From Muribaculaceae bacterium (GTDB lineage: Bacteria > Bacteroidota > Bacteroidia > Bacteroidales > Muribaculaceae): DNA of 15,757 nt. The translations under genes and the position numbers were made by a program. Positions 1 through 6,886 of the stretch are shown here, piece by piece (positions within the stretch are counted from its first letter, which is position 1; each line of letters opens with the position of its first letter). The notes under the pieces are model-generated. The model saw nothing but the letters and a program-made list of their open reading frames with translations, ran no database searches and was not told where the DNA came from. The DNA lies in NCBI GenBank assembly GCA_016302215.1, contig JAEDNZ010000024.1:1-15757 (forward strand). Reading direction: 5' to 3'.

Positions 1-626
1 GAGTATCCGGGCAGCTGCAGCGTGGTGGCAGAGGCTTGTGCGGGACATTCAGTGGCAGCAACAAGGGCTTGAGCGCTGACCAAGCCATTTGTGACTACCT
101 TAACCTCTACATCTGACAGAGGCATATCGCCAAAGGCCTGTGCGGATTGGCTCACGCCTGCCTCGGCAGCGTGGAATGCCTCCATAGCATATTCTGACAC
201 CTGCGGCCACACAGTGGATTTGCTGAGCACACCTACACAGCGTATGGTGCCGGTATTGTTAATGTCAAAGCCTAACTTTACGTAGCCCACATCATTCCAG
301 TCAAAGTCATCAAGAGTGATGCCATATACATGCTCGGCATACTCCCAGTTGAGCACGAGCACACCCTCGGAGTTAGTGGTGGCATTGAAGGCGTATTGGC
401 TCATGACTTCTTCGGTAGGAGTGTAGATATAGCCGCCATCTTCCGTGCGGGTTACAGACACCTTGGTGATAGCCATAGTGGTGGTGACGGGGGTGTTGAC
501 CTGCAGCCTGCCTGAGCCATCGGTCATCTTCATCACAAAAGGAGCAGGCATAGGCACTTTAGCTGATGACACCATAGATGCAGCGGCTACTAAAGCAGCG
601 GCAGCAATCGCAATTATTCTTTTCAT
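1..626 (-). CDS. Secreted protein of unknown function, C-terminal part outside the window
   Basis: I do not recognise this gene. The frame runs from an ATG at 626 to the window start without a stop, giving 208 residues and no C-terminus. The first 22 or so residues (MKRIIAIAAAALVAAASMVS then SA) form a clear signal peptide with a two-residue basic start and an alanine-rich hydrophobic core, so the product should be exported. The rest is soluble-looking, rich in Thr, Val and Ala, with alternating hydrophobic stretches that suggest beta structure. It has two cysteines in the visible part and no further membrane segment. The gene for another small secreted protein ends 55 bases upstream on the same strand, and the AT-rich gap has no TAnnTTTG box, so the two are probably cotranscribed. 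A surface or periplasmic role is an inference. Existence of the gene is well supported by the signal peptide and the long clean frame. Confidence 0.8.
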   Translation of the reverse strand, partial: MKRIIAIAAAALVAAASMVSSAKVPMPAPFVMKMTDGSGRLQVNTPVTTTMAITKVSVTRTEDGGYIYTPTEEVMSQYAFNATTNSEGVLVLNWEYAEHVYGITLDDFDWNDVGYVKLGFDINNTGTIRCVGVLSKSTVWPQVSEYAMEAFHAAEAGVSQSAQAFGDMPLSDVEVKVVTNGLVSAQALVAATECPAQASATTLQLPGY

Positions 627-681
627 AATCGTATAGTATTTTTTATGTTTTGGATTTTATAATTCTTTATGCAGCAATCTG

Positions 682-1176
682 TTACCGCATCTGTTTTGTT
701 ATTTTTGACGAGTATAATATCTCGCCGTTGTCAGCCACGAGCGTGAATATCATCACCCCCATAGGCAAGTGAGTGACAATAGCGGTGTCAGATGAGTCCA
801 CATGCATCTTGGCGCTATAGAGGCAGTCGCCCTTGAGGTCAAAGACCTTAGCCGAGCAGGGGCCGCAAGGCTCGGCCATCTTGATAGAGATGATGTCGTT
901 GCCGCCGTCATAGCGCACCGTCACCTGCGTCGCCTCGTCACGCGCCACAAGCGCCACGCTGCTATAGTCGAGCGTTTCAGGACTCACAAGGGTAGCCTCA
1001 TAGCCGGATAGCTGATAGTTGCCATCATCAGAAGAGATGGCAGGCACTTCAGGTATCATGATCGTGATGGTGACATCATCGCCGCTGAACACATACTCCG
1101 GATTGAGCCGCAGATCATCAGCATCGGCCACCAGTGGGGCTACCATCAGTCCTAATAAAAGAAGTTTCTTTTTCAT
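682..1176 (-). CDS. Small secreted protein with a possible type IX sorting-like C-terminal domain
   Basis: This 164-residue protein is not a family I can name. I place the start at 1176 because MKKKLLLLGLMVAPLVADA is a typical signal peptide. The in-frame ATG 39 bases upstream (1215) would put 13 residues before it and lies almost on the predicted transcription start. Residues 100-164 resemble the C-terminal domain that directs Bacteroidetes proteins to the type IX secretion system: a VFDLKGDCLYSAKM strand pair, then THLPMGVMIFTLVADNGEIL, then a short lysine-containing end. That similarity is by eye. The protein has three cysteines (C104, C107, C118), two of them in a CGPC motif like the thioredoxin active site. 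However, the surroundings do not look like a thioredoxin fold, and the position just before the sorting-like domain suggests coincidence. It is followed 55 bases later by another secreted protein on the same strand. Confidence 0.75.
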   Translation of the reverse strand: MKKKLLLLGLMVAPLVADADDLRLNPEYVFSGDDVTITIMIPEVPAISSDDGNYQLSGYEATLVSPETLDYSSVALVARDEATQVTVRYDGGNDIISIKMAEPCGPCSAKVFDLKGDCLYSAKMHVDSSDTAIVTHLPMGVMIFTLVADNGEILYSSKITKQMR

Positions 1177-1219
1177 AGAGATTGATTTTAAGTTGGTAAT
1201 AAGGTTGATTATCACGATG

Positions 1220-1227
1220 CAAAATTA
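1220..1227 (-). promoter_or_regulatory. Candidate Bacteroidetes -7 box before the two secreted-protein genes
   Basis: On the minus strand these bases read TAATTTTG, a full match to the TAnnTTTG element of the Bacteroidetes primary sigma factor. It would start transcription about 35-40 bases before the ATG at 1176. I see no good TTTG element at the expected distance upstream, so this is only half of a promoter. Confidence 0.5.
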
Positions 1228-1334
1228 CGCCATCGGCGAGCTGTAGCGATATCAATCCTGTGACTTTTAATATCAAAAGAGTGACCCAAAAACTTAAAAT
1301 ATGTCAAAAGCGCAACGCCTAAGAGCAACAGATT

Positions 1335-1373
1335 AGCCCCACGCATCGCCATAAATAGGCGAGGCGCAGGGCT
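1335..1373 (-). terminator. Imperfect hairpin downstream of queA
   Basis: Two 16-base arms (1335-1350 and 1358-1373) pair at 13 of 16 positions around a 7-base AT-rich loop. It lies 50 bases after the queA stop codon and before the promoter candidate of the next minus-strand gene, which is where a terminator is expected. There is no clean U run on either side, so it may instead be an RNA stabilising or processing structure. Confidence 0.4.
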
Positions 1374-1389
1374 ATTTGGCTATATCATT

Positions 1390-1405
1390 GCCGGCAACTG
1401 CCGGC
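1390..1405 (-). terminator. Short GC-rich hairpin just after queA
   Basis: GCCGGC, four bases, then GCCGGC again: a perfect 6-base-pair stem made only of G and C, 18 bases past the queA stop. No U run follows. Together with the larger hairpin at 1335-1373 it could form a two-stem 3' end for the ftsX-to-queA transcript. Alone it is weak evidence for termination. Confidence 0.35.
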
Positions 1406-1423
1406 TGTAATGGTTATGTCACT

Positions 1424-2473
1424 TTATAATATGAGCATGGCATCGCCGTAGCAGCCAAAGCGATATTCCTCCTTGACGGCCTCGGCGTAGGCTCGCATCA
1501 CCAGGTCGTAGCCGCCAAAAGCAGCCACCATCATCAGCATGGTTGAGTAAGGCATATGGAAATCGGTCACCAGTGATGATGCCACGGTGAAGTCGTATGG
1601 GGGGAAGATAAACTTGTTGGTCCAGCCGTCATAGACCTTCATGTGGCCGCCCATGCTTACCGCGGTAGCAATGCCGCGGAGCACCGAGGTGCCGATGGCG
1701 CATACTTGCTTGCCATTGTCTTTTGTGGCATTGACGGCGGCCACTAACTCTGGCGAAGCTATCATCTGCTCCGAATCCATACGGTGCTTGGTGAGGTCTT
1801 CGACGTCAATCTCGCGGAAATTGCCCAGGCCGCTGTGCACGGTGATGTAAGCGCTGTTGACGCCCTTGATTTCGAGGCGCTTAAGGAGCTCGCGCGAGAA
1901 GTGAGTGCCGGCGGCAGGAGCCACGACAGCGCCCTCCTTGGTGGCGAAGATGGTCTGATAGCGCTCGGCATCAGTCTCGTCAGGCTCGCGCTTGATGTAT
2001 TCGGGCAGCGGCGTGTGGCCCAGGGCATAGAGCGATTTCTTGAAGAGGTCATGGTCGCCGTCGAAGAGGAAGCGCAGAGTGCGCCCGCGCGAGGTGGTGT
2101 TGTCAATGACCTCAGCCACCATGGTCTCGTCATCGCCGAAATAGAGCTTATTGCCGATGCGTATCTTGCGAGCCGGCTCTACGAGGACGTCCCACAGCTT
2201 GTTATCCACATTAAGCTCACGCAGCAAAAACACCTCGATGCGCGCGCCGGTCTTCTCCTTATTGCCATACAACAAAGCCGGGAACACTCTGGTGTCGTTA
2301 TATACCATCATGTCGCCATCGCTAAAGTACTCAAGGATGTCCTTGAATTCGCGATGTTGGATTTCGCCCGTGGCACGATTTACCACCATAAGGCGGCACT
2401 CGTCGCGATGCTCGGTGGGGTGCTGGGCTATCAGCTTGTCGGGGAGATTAAATTTGAACTGCGATAATTTCAT
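1424..2473 (-). CDS. queA: S-adenosylmethionine:tRNA ribosyltransferase-isomerase QueA
   Basis: QueA transfers and isomerises the ribose of S-adenosylmethionine onto 7-aminomethyl-7-deazaguanine at the wobble position of tRNAs with GUN anticodons, making epoxyqueuosine in the cytoplasm. The 349 residues match the family length. Recognisable blocks are MKLSQFKFNLPDKLIAQHP at the N-terminus, VYNDTRVF (57-64), TGARIEVFLLRE (75-86), EPARKIRIGNKLYFG (99-113), and GWTNKFIFPPYDF with FGCYGDAMLIL at the C-terminus. One oddity: the usual APTAGLHF signature reads APAAGTHF here (185-192), with Thr to Ala and Leu to Thr changes. The start at 2473 gives the standard N-terminus. The gene is last in the run from ftsX, 76 bases after truB, with no promoter box of its own visible, so it is probably cotranscribed. 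Confidence 0.97.
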   Translation of the reverse strand: MKLSQFKFNLPDKLIAQHPTEHRDECRLMVVNRATGEIQHREFKDILEYFSDGDMMVYNDTRVFPALLYGNKEKTGARIEVFLLRELNVDNKLWDVLVEPARKIRIGNKLYFGDDETMVAEVIDNTTSRGRTLRFLFDGDHDLFKKSLYALGHTPLPEYIKREPDETDAERYQTIFATKEGAVVAPAAGTHFSRELLKRLEIKGVNSAYITVHSGLGNFREIDVEDLTKHRMDSEQMIASPELVAAVNATKDNGKQVCAIGTSVLRGIATAVSMGGHMKVYDGWTNKFIFPPYDFTVASSLVTDFHMPYSTMLMMVAAFGGYDLVMRAYAEAVKEEYRFGCYGDAMLIL

Positions 2474-2549
2474 GTCTTAATGTGTGAATATTATATCTAT
2501 ACTGTATTTACCTTGTTGATGAGAGCGGAGATGGCTGTGCGTGTGTGGT

Positions 2550-3260
2550 TCAGTTGTCGGTCTGCGGCATTTCTATGTCCACGGTCTTAATCATCTGAGC
2601 CATTTGCTCGGGAGAGAGACAGTCATCTACCGTGATGTGGCCCACGCGCGTGCGGCGCAAAGCAGTCAGATGCGCCCCGGTATTGAGGGCTGCCCCAATG
2701 TCGCGCGCCAGCGCTCTGATGTAAGTGCCTTTGCTGCACACCACCCTGATAGTAATCTGCTGCGGGCTATATTGTAGCAGCTCAATGTCGTCGATGACGA
2801 GGGTCTTGGGCTTAAGCTCCACATCTAATCCTTTGCGGGCCATGGAGTAAGCGCGGCGGCCGTCAATCTTGCATGCCGAGAAAGCCGGCGGCACTTGCTC
2901 TATGCTGCCGCGGAAGGTGTCGAGGACACGTCGCGCCACCTCTTCGGTGATATGGTCAGTGGGATATGTGGCGTCAATCTCTGTCTCCAGGTCATAAGAG
3001 GGGGTGGTGGCGCCGAGCGCTATCGTAGCCACATACTCCTTGACGCCGGCCTGCAGCTGCTCTATGCGCTTGGTGGCGCGGCCCGTGCATATTATCATCA
3101 CGCCGGTGGCCAGGGGGTCGAGCGTGCCGGCGTGGCCCACTTTGAGCTTCTTGACACCCATGCGGCGCGTCAAAGCGCCACGCACGCGCTTGACGGCGTC
3201 AAACGAGGTCCAGCCCAGGGGCTTGTCAATGTATAATATTTCGCCTTCGATAAAGTTCAT
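2550..3260 (-). CDS. truB: tRNA pseudouridine-55 synthase TruB
   Basis: TruB converts uridine 55 in the T loop of tRNAs to pseudouridine. The protein has 236 residues, within the short bacterial form that lacks a long C-terminal extension. The opening LYIDKPLGWTSFDAVKRVR is typical. The catalytic motif GHAGTLDPLATG spans residues 42-53 with the nucleophilic aspartate at D48, and further conserved blocks are PPAFSACKIDGRRAY (123-137 region) and CSKGTYIRALARDIG, which contributes to RNA binding. The start at 3260 agrees with the family. It follows uppP by 18 bases and is followed by queA, so two tRNA-modification genes sit side by side in one transcription unit. Confidence 0.97.
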   Translation of the reverse strand: MNFIEGEILYIDKPLGWTSFDAVKRVRGALTRRMGVKKLKVGHAGTLDPLATGVMIICTGRATKRIEQLQAGVKEYVATIALGATTPSYDLETEIDATYPTDHITEEVARRVLDTFRGSIEQVPPAFSACKIDGRRAYSMARKGLDVELKPKTLVIDDIELLQYSPQQITIRVVCSKGTYIRALARDIGAALNTGAHLTALRRTRVGHITVDDCLSPEQMAQMIKTVDIEMPQTDN

Positions 3261-3278
3261 GCCTCTGCTCGCCGATGG

Positions 3279-4130
3279 TTAGAATATGCTCATATCCACG
3301 CCACACGCCATCATGATGATAATGGCCGTGCCTACAATGATGCGATAATAGCCAAAGGCCTTGAAGCCATGGCGGGTGATGTATTCGATGAAAAATTTGA
3401 TTGCCAATACAGCAACGACGAAAGCCACTACATTGCCCACTATCAGCGCCATAGCATTGTCAGCCAACAGTTGGCGCGAGCTCTCGCTCGCTAATAGCTT
3501 CATCAGCTTATAAGCCGAAGCGGCAAACATCGTGGGCACCGCCAAAAAGAAGGAGAACTCGGCAGCGCGACGGCGGCTCAGCCCCTGCTGCATGCCTCCC
3601 ACTATCGTGGCCATCGAGCGCGACACGCCCGGTATCATTGCAATGCATTGATACAGACCTATCTTCAGAGCGCGAGGCTCGGAGAGCTCGGCTGAGCGTG
3701 CATCATCGCGCGCGTGCTTGAATATGCTATCCACAAACAGCATCAGCACTCCACCGGCCACAAGCATTATCGCCACCACGAGCACATTCTCAAGCAGGGC
3801 ATCGATGTAATCGCTCAACAAGAAGCCGAGCACTGCCGCCGGGATAAAGGCTACAAACAATTTCCAATAGAAATCATATTTGCACAAGAAGGCTTTCAGG
3901 CCGGTAGCGCCGGCAGGCACCGTGCCGAGTCTGAAAAAGCGCTTCCAGTAGAGCCATATCACTGATAGTATGGCACCGAATTGTATTATCACCTCAAAGG
4001 CTTTTGTAAACTCATCAGGCACCACTCCTATCATCTCGGATGTGATAATCATGTGACCCGTAGAAGACACCGGCAGAAACTCGGTCAAGCCCTCTACGAT
4101 GGCTATTATTATTGATTGTAAGATGTCCAT
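3279..4130 (-). CDS. uppP: Undecaprenyl-diphosphatase UppP (BacA family)
   Basis: UppP is an inner-membrane enzyme that removes a phosphate from undecaprenyl diphosphate on the outer face. This recycles the C55 lipid carrier used for peptidoglycan and surface polysaccharides, and gives some resistance to bacitracin. The 283-residue protein is highly hydrophobic, with about eight membrane segments. Both family signatures are present: EGLTEFLPVSSTGH at residues 13-26 with the two acidic residues E13 and E17, and PGVSRS at 167-172 with the conserved arginine R171. Length and start are normal. It lies between the DUF3098 gene (23 bases upstream) and truB (18 bases downstream), as in Bacteroides relatives. 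Confidence 0.97.
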   Translation of the reverse strand: MDILQSIIIAIVEGLTEFLPVSSTGHMIITSEMIGVVPDEFTKAFEVIIQFGAILSVIWLYWKRFFRLGTVPAGATGLKAFLCKYDFYWKLFVAFIPAAVLGFLLSDYIDALLENVLVVAIMLVAGGVLMLFVDSIFKHARDDARSAELSEPRALKIGLYQCIAMIPGVSRSMATIVGGMQQGLSRRRAAEFSFFLAVPTMFAASAYKLMKLLASESSRQLLADNAMALIVGNVVAFVVAVLAIKFFIEYITRHGFKAFGYYRIIVGTAIIIMMACGVDMSIF

Positions 4131-4153
4131 TGTCGCTACAGATATGATGCGTG

Positions 4154-4429
4154 TCAGTCTTTACGCGGCTTGATGATGATAGCCACGGCCATTGCCACAT
4201 ATCCTAAAAATGCCAGCATCGGGCCGATGACGATGCGACGAGTGCTGAAGATGTCGGCATTGAACACCTCAGTGCCCGAAGGCTCGCCTACCATCAGCAG
4301 AAAGCCCACCACGATGAGCACGCCGGCCACTGCCATCCATATAAAATTGTTGCGTCCCAAGGGCTTGACGTGGCTCTCTTGGCGCTTGAGGGCGCGGCTA
4401 CCATTGCCGCTCTTGTTTGTATCTTTCAT
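4154..4429 (-). CDS. DUF3098 small membrane protein
   Basis: This 91-residue protein belongs to the DUF3098 family, which as far as I know is of unknown function and largely limited to Bacteroidetes. It has a polar, basic N-terminus of about 27 residues, a first membrane segment at about 29-47, a short loop with the family signature FNADIFSTRRIVIGP (56-70), and a second membrane segment at about 71-87 that ends in a basic tail. The family is typically found between ftsX and uppP, exactly as here, which suggests a role linked to the cell envelope. That is an inference from position. The gene starts 46 bases after ftsX. Confidence 0.9.
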   Translation of the reverse strand: MKDTNKSGNGSRALKRQESHVKPLGRNNFIWMAVAGVLIVVGFLLMVGEPSGTEVFNADIFSTRRIVIGPMLAFLGYVAMAVAIIIKPRKD

Positions 4430-4475
4430 TTTTGCAAATCTTTTTACTTACATTGTGGAGCCTTACGAGGGGCTA

Positions 4476-5351
4476 TCACTTCATAAACATATCGTCATAT
4501 TGTGCACTTAGGTAGCGGTTGGTGGCTAAGAGCGATGCCAAAGTGCATATCAACACTCCCAGTGCCAAAAGGCCGAGAGCCACAATGGCCATATCGACCC
4601 ACGAGAGCAAGCGCGCCAACACCGGGTCGGCATTAGCTATATACACCAGCAGGGCGCACAGCACCGCCGTGGCTATCACCGCCGAAGCCACGCCGGCCCA
4701 AGCTCCGGCACGCACAAAGGGCTTACGAATAAAGCCGCGCGTGGCGCCCACGAGCTTCATGGTGTGTATGACAAAGCGGCGCGAATACACTGACAGGCTC
4801 ACCGTATTGTTAATCAGCACAAACGATATCACCATCAGGGCTCCGGCTACCGCTAACAGCACCACAGTGACCCTGCTGATGGCGCTATTGACGCTATCAA
4901 TGATTGAAGTCTCGGTAATCACCTCCTCGACCTGCGGCAAGGCCTCCACGGCCAGCTTGATAGCGTTGATGCTGTCAGTGCTCGCATAGTCAGGCTTGAC
5001 ACGCACGTCAAACTCGGCGGCATACGGGTTCTCGTCAATGAGCGCCGAGAGGTCTTCGCCGAGGTATTCAGACTCGGCGGCAAATATATCCTCAGGCGAG
5101 GAATAGACGTAAGCGCTGACATAGGGAGCCTCGTTGAAGACGCGCTTTAAGGCGTTGGCGTCATCGGGCGTGGACTCGTGGTTCATCCTCACGGTGAAAC
5201 CCAGGTTGCTGCGTATATCGTCAGTGAGATTGCGCGCCGCCATGCCTCCCATCGCTATCAAACCGATGATCAGCAACACCAGCGCCACGCTGATGATTGA
5301 TGTAACCTGCGACCCGAAAGTAGATATTTTAGCCGAACGTCGATGTGCCAT
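4476..5351 (-). CDS. ftsX: Cell division protein FtsX
   Basis: FtsX is the membrane subunit of the FtsEX complex, which couples ATP hydrolysis by cytoplasmic FtsE to control of peptidoglycan hydrolases at the division site. The 291 residues show the family layout: a short cytoplasmic N-terminus, a first membrane segment at about 17-38, an extracytoplasmic domain of roughly 120 residues, then three membrane segments at about 160-181, 217-238 and 252-275. The stretch VIHTMKLVGATRGFIRKPF (194-212) is the conserved cytoplasmic loop that contacts FtsE. No ftsE is present in the window. FtsX encoded away from ftsE is, to my knowledge, usual in Bacteroidetes. It is the first gene of the minus-strand run to queA and has a good promoter directly upstream, so its leader would be only about 10 bases. 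Confidence 0.95.
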   Translation of the reverse strand: MAHRRSAKISTFGSQVTSIISVALVLLIIGLIAMGGMAARNLTDDIRSNLGFTVRMNHESTPDDANALKRVFNEAPYVSAYVYSSPEDIFAAESEYLGEDLSALIDENPYAAEFDVRVKPDYASTDSINAIKLAVEALPQVEEVITETSIIDSVNSAISRVTVVLLAVAGALMVISFVLINNTVSLSVYSRRFVIHTMKLVGATRGFIRKPFVRAGAWAGVASAVIATAVLCALLVYIANADPVLARLLSWVDMAIVALGLLALGVLICTLASLLATNRYLSAQYDDMFMK

Positions 5352-5367
5352 AATGCCAAATTTCGTG

Positions 5368-5399
5368 CAAAATTAATACATTTAAAAGCCTTTGTCAAT
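5368..5399 (-). promoter_or_regulatory. Promoter of the ftsX-DUF3098-uppP-truB-queA run
   Basis: On the minus strand the -7 element TAATTTTG (5368-5375) is a full TAnnTTTG match. Twenty bases upstream lies ATTG (5396-5399), which agrees with the TTTG -33 element at three of four positions. The -7 box ends 16 bases before the ftsX start codon, so the transcript would begin about 10 bases before translation. Confidence 0.7.
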
Positions 5400-5467
5400 A
5401 GCTTATGCGCCAAAATAGGTTAAAATCAGCCTTTTGTCAGCGCGAACCGCCCCAAACGCGGCCATCA

Positions 5468-6556
5468 TCAGCGGCCGACGGCCTTAAGCAAACGCTGTGT
5501 GCCCTCGTCAATAGGCATAGCTTGCGGCGCTATGGTGAACTCCTTGATTTCGGGCTTGTGCTTCTTGAGCTCCTTGGCTTCCTCTACAGAGAGATACTCT
5601 ATCTCTACGGGATACAGCTCCATATAAGAGCGCATATCCACATATTCCTTTGTGGAGAAGCAGCGCTTAATCATCTTGCCGCGGCCTACCGCCTCCATGC
5701 CAAACGTGGCCACTGATATTTCTCTGATGCTATGTTTGGTGCTCTCGGGGTTAGGCACGAAAGCCACCTGCCATCGCAGCTCTTTGAAATCCATGGTCAT
5801 ACCCAGCAATTTCAATACCCATGGCGACCACTTATGGTCAGCCTTTTCGGCCAAAACATCGTGAGTGATGGCAACCTCGGCAGGCGATTTTTTGAGGTAC
5901 ATCGCGATGCCTGATTTGCCGGGTATCGAGTCACGATAATATTTCTGCGATGCCATCTTTTCAGGCTCGGTAAATTCTTTGCCATGCAGCGATGCCACCA
6001 TCATCATCGGGAACAAATCATGCTCTACATCGGTAGCCACACTATCCACACCGTCGCTGACATATCGCGCCACATTGCGCGTCAGCAGCTCACGAGGCGT
6101 CCGCTCGGCCTTAAACTTGACCTTGTCGTTGACGGGGAAAAACAAATCAGCCATGTGCTCAGCATAGACGATGGAGGTGTCAGAGCCGATATAGGCGCTC
6201 ATATACTCGCGAGAATAGCAGATGATGTGCATCACCTCGTGGTTTTTTGGGTTATACACCACCTCGGGCAGCTCGTAAGCTCGCGCCTGCATTGACACTT
6301 CGGTAGCAGGCTCGGCCACGGTGAGCGGCTCATATCCCAGGCTCTTGATAGTGAGCGGATAGTGACGGGCATCTACCTCGCCAAAGACGCCGTCGCCATC
6401 AGTGAGCGCCAACATAGCGCCATTGCTGCCAAACACTGAAGCCGACACCACAGGCTCGCCATCACCGGCATCAATGACCACGGTGCGCGCCTCGGCGCTA
6501 CCGGCTGATAAGGCGCACAGCGCCACCGCCACAATGATTGATTTAATTGTCTTCAT
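5468..6556 (-). CDS. Secreted protein with carboxypeptidase-regulatory-like domain, function unknown
   Basis: The first 23 or so residues (MKTIKSIIVAVALCALSAGS then AEA) are a signal peptide, so this 362-residue protein is exported. After it, about residues 26-90 resemble the carboxypeptidase-regulatory-like beta-sandwich domain common in Bacteroidetes envelope proteins: VVSASVFGSNGAMLALTDGD, then YPLTIKSLGYEPLTV. The remaining 270 residues match nothing I can name. They are mixed charged and hydrophobic, with repeated ELPEVVYNPKN- and MELYPVEIEYLSVEEAK-type stretches and no membrane segment. It has few cysteines and no lipobox. No TonB-receptor barrel follows, so it is not a SusC-like protein. 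A strong terminator hairpin sits between it and the upstream tRNA gene, ending 18 bases before the start codon, and I see no clear promoter of its own. Confidence 0.8.
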   Translation of the reverse strand: MKTIKSIIVAVALCALSAGSAEARTVVIDAGDGEPVVSASVFGSNGAMLALTDGDGVFGEVDARHYPLTIKSLGYEPLTVAEPATEVSMQARAYELPEVVYNPKNHEVMHIICYSREYMSAYIGSDTSIVYAEHMADLFFPVNDKVKFKAERTPRELLTRNVARYVSDGVDSVATDVEHDLFPMMMVASLHGKEFTEPEKMASQKYYRDSIPGKSGIAMYLKKSPAEVAITHDVLAEKADHKWSPWVLKLLGMTMDFKELRWQVAFVPNPESTKHSIREISVATFGMEAVGRGKMIKRCFSTKEYVDMRSYMELYPVEIEYLSVEEAKELKKHKPEIKEFTIAPQAMPIDEGTQRLLKAVGR

Positions 6557-6573
6557 AGCTATCTCATTTAATG

Positions 6574-6612
6574 ATAAAACAAAATGATGCCTCGCTCACC
6601 GAAGCACCATTT
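6574..6612 (-). terminator. Rho-independent terminator after the tRNA gene
   Basis: Two 12-base arms (6582-6593 and 6601-6612) pair fully on the minus-strand transcript, with two G-U pairs, around a 7-base loop, and are followed by U-rich TGTTTTAT. It begins 10 bases after the tRNA 3' end, the expected place for ending a single-tRNA transcript. It also sits directly before the start codon at 6556. Confidence 0.75.
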
Positions 6613-6621
6613 CAATCTTTG

Positions 6622-6695
6622 TAGCGGGACCGAGAATTGAACTCGGGACCTCCGGGTTATGAATCCGACGCTCTAACCAACTGAGCTATCCCGCC
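6622..6695 (-). tRNA. tRNA with CAU anticodon, probably elongator tRNA-Met
   Basis: Read on the minus strand, 74 bases fold into a standard cloverleaf: a 7-base-pair acceptor stem (with G1-U72), D stem GCTC/GAGC, anticodon loop TTCATAA, a 5-base variable region, and T stem CCGAG/CTCGG around loop TTCAATT. The discriminator base is A and CCA is not encoded. The D stem has C11-G24, as in elongator tRNAs. Initiator tRNAs have a purine at 11 and a mismatch at 1-72, so this is not tRNA-fMet. A CAU tRNA could also be the lysidine-modified tRNA-Ile2, which sequence alone does not exclude. The anticodon stem has an A31-C39 mismatch next to the loop. It has its own promoter and terminator. Confidence 0.95.
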
Positions 6696-6706
6696 TTTTG
6701 CGACTG

Positions 6707-6738
6707 CAAAGTTACGACAAATAATCCAAACCACCAAA
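6707..6738 (-). promoter_or_regulatory. Consensus promoter of the tRNA gene
   Basis: On the minus strand TTTG (6735-6738), exactly 20 bases, then TAACTTTG (6707-6714): a complete match to the Bacteroidetes TTTG-N19-21-TAnnTTTG promoter. The -7 box ends 11 bases before the tRNA 5' end, so only a few bases of leader would need trimming. Confidence 0.8.
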
Positions 6739-6796
6739 CCTTTGGCTCTATTTTTAACATTTTATGCGTCGGAAATCGCATTTTTGTTTTTTTATA

Positions 6797-6827
6797 TTTC
6801 GTGTTCGCTCACATATTTGTATCTTTG
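6797..6827 (+). promoter_or_regulatory. Candidate promoter of the dsbD-mazG-topB run
   Basis: TATCTTTG (6820-6827) matches TAnnTTTG. Nineteen bases upstream TTTC (6797-6800) matches the TTTG element at three of four positions. Transcription would start near 6833, giving a leader of about 54 bases before the ATG at 6887. It is divergent from the tRNA promoter, about 60 bases away. Confidence 0.6.
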
Positions 6828-6886
6828 CATTTAATATAAGTATTATCCATTCAGAAACAACAATACCAATTTTGCAACACACCGAT

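Noticed and set aside
682..1176. Thioredoxin-like enzyme based on the CGPC motif
   Set aside because: The surrounding sequence lacks the thioredoxin fold pattern and the motif sits next to a sorting-like tail.
1784..2467. Long open frame on the plus strand opposite queA
   Set aside because: It lies fully inside a clear QueA gene on the other strand and has no family resemblance. It is an effect of GC-rich codon composition.
6764..6886. Upstream extension of the DsbD-alpha-like gene from an ATG at 6764
   Set aside because: It would begin before the candidate promoter and place 41 residues ahead of a normal signal peptide.
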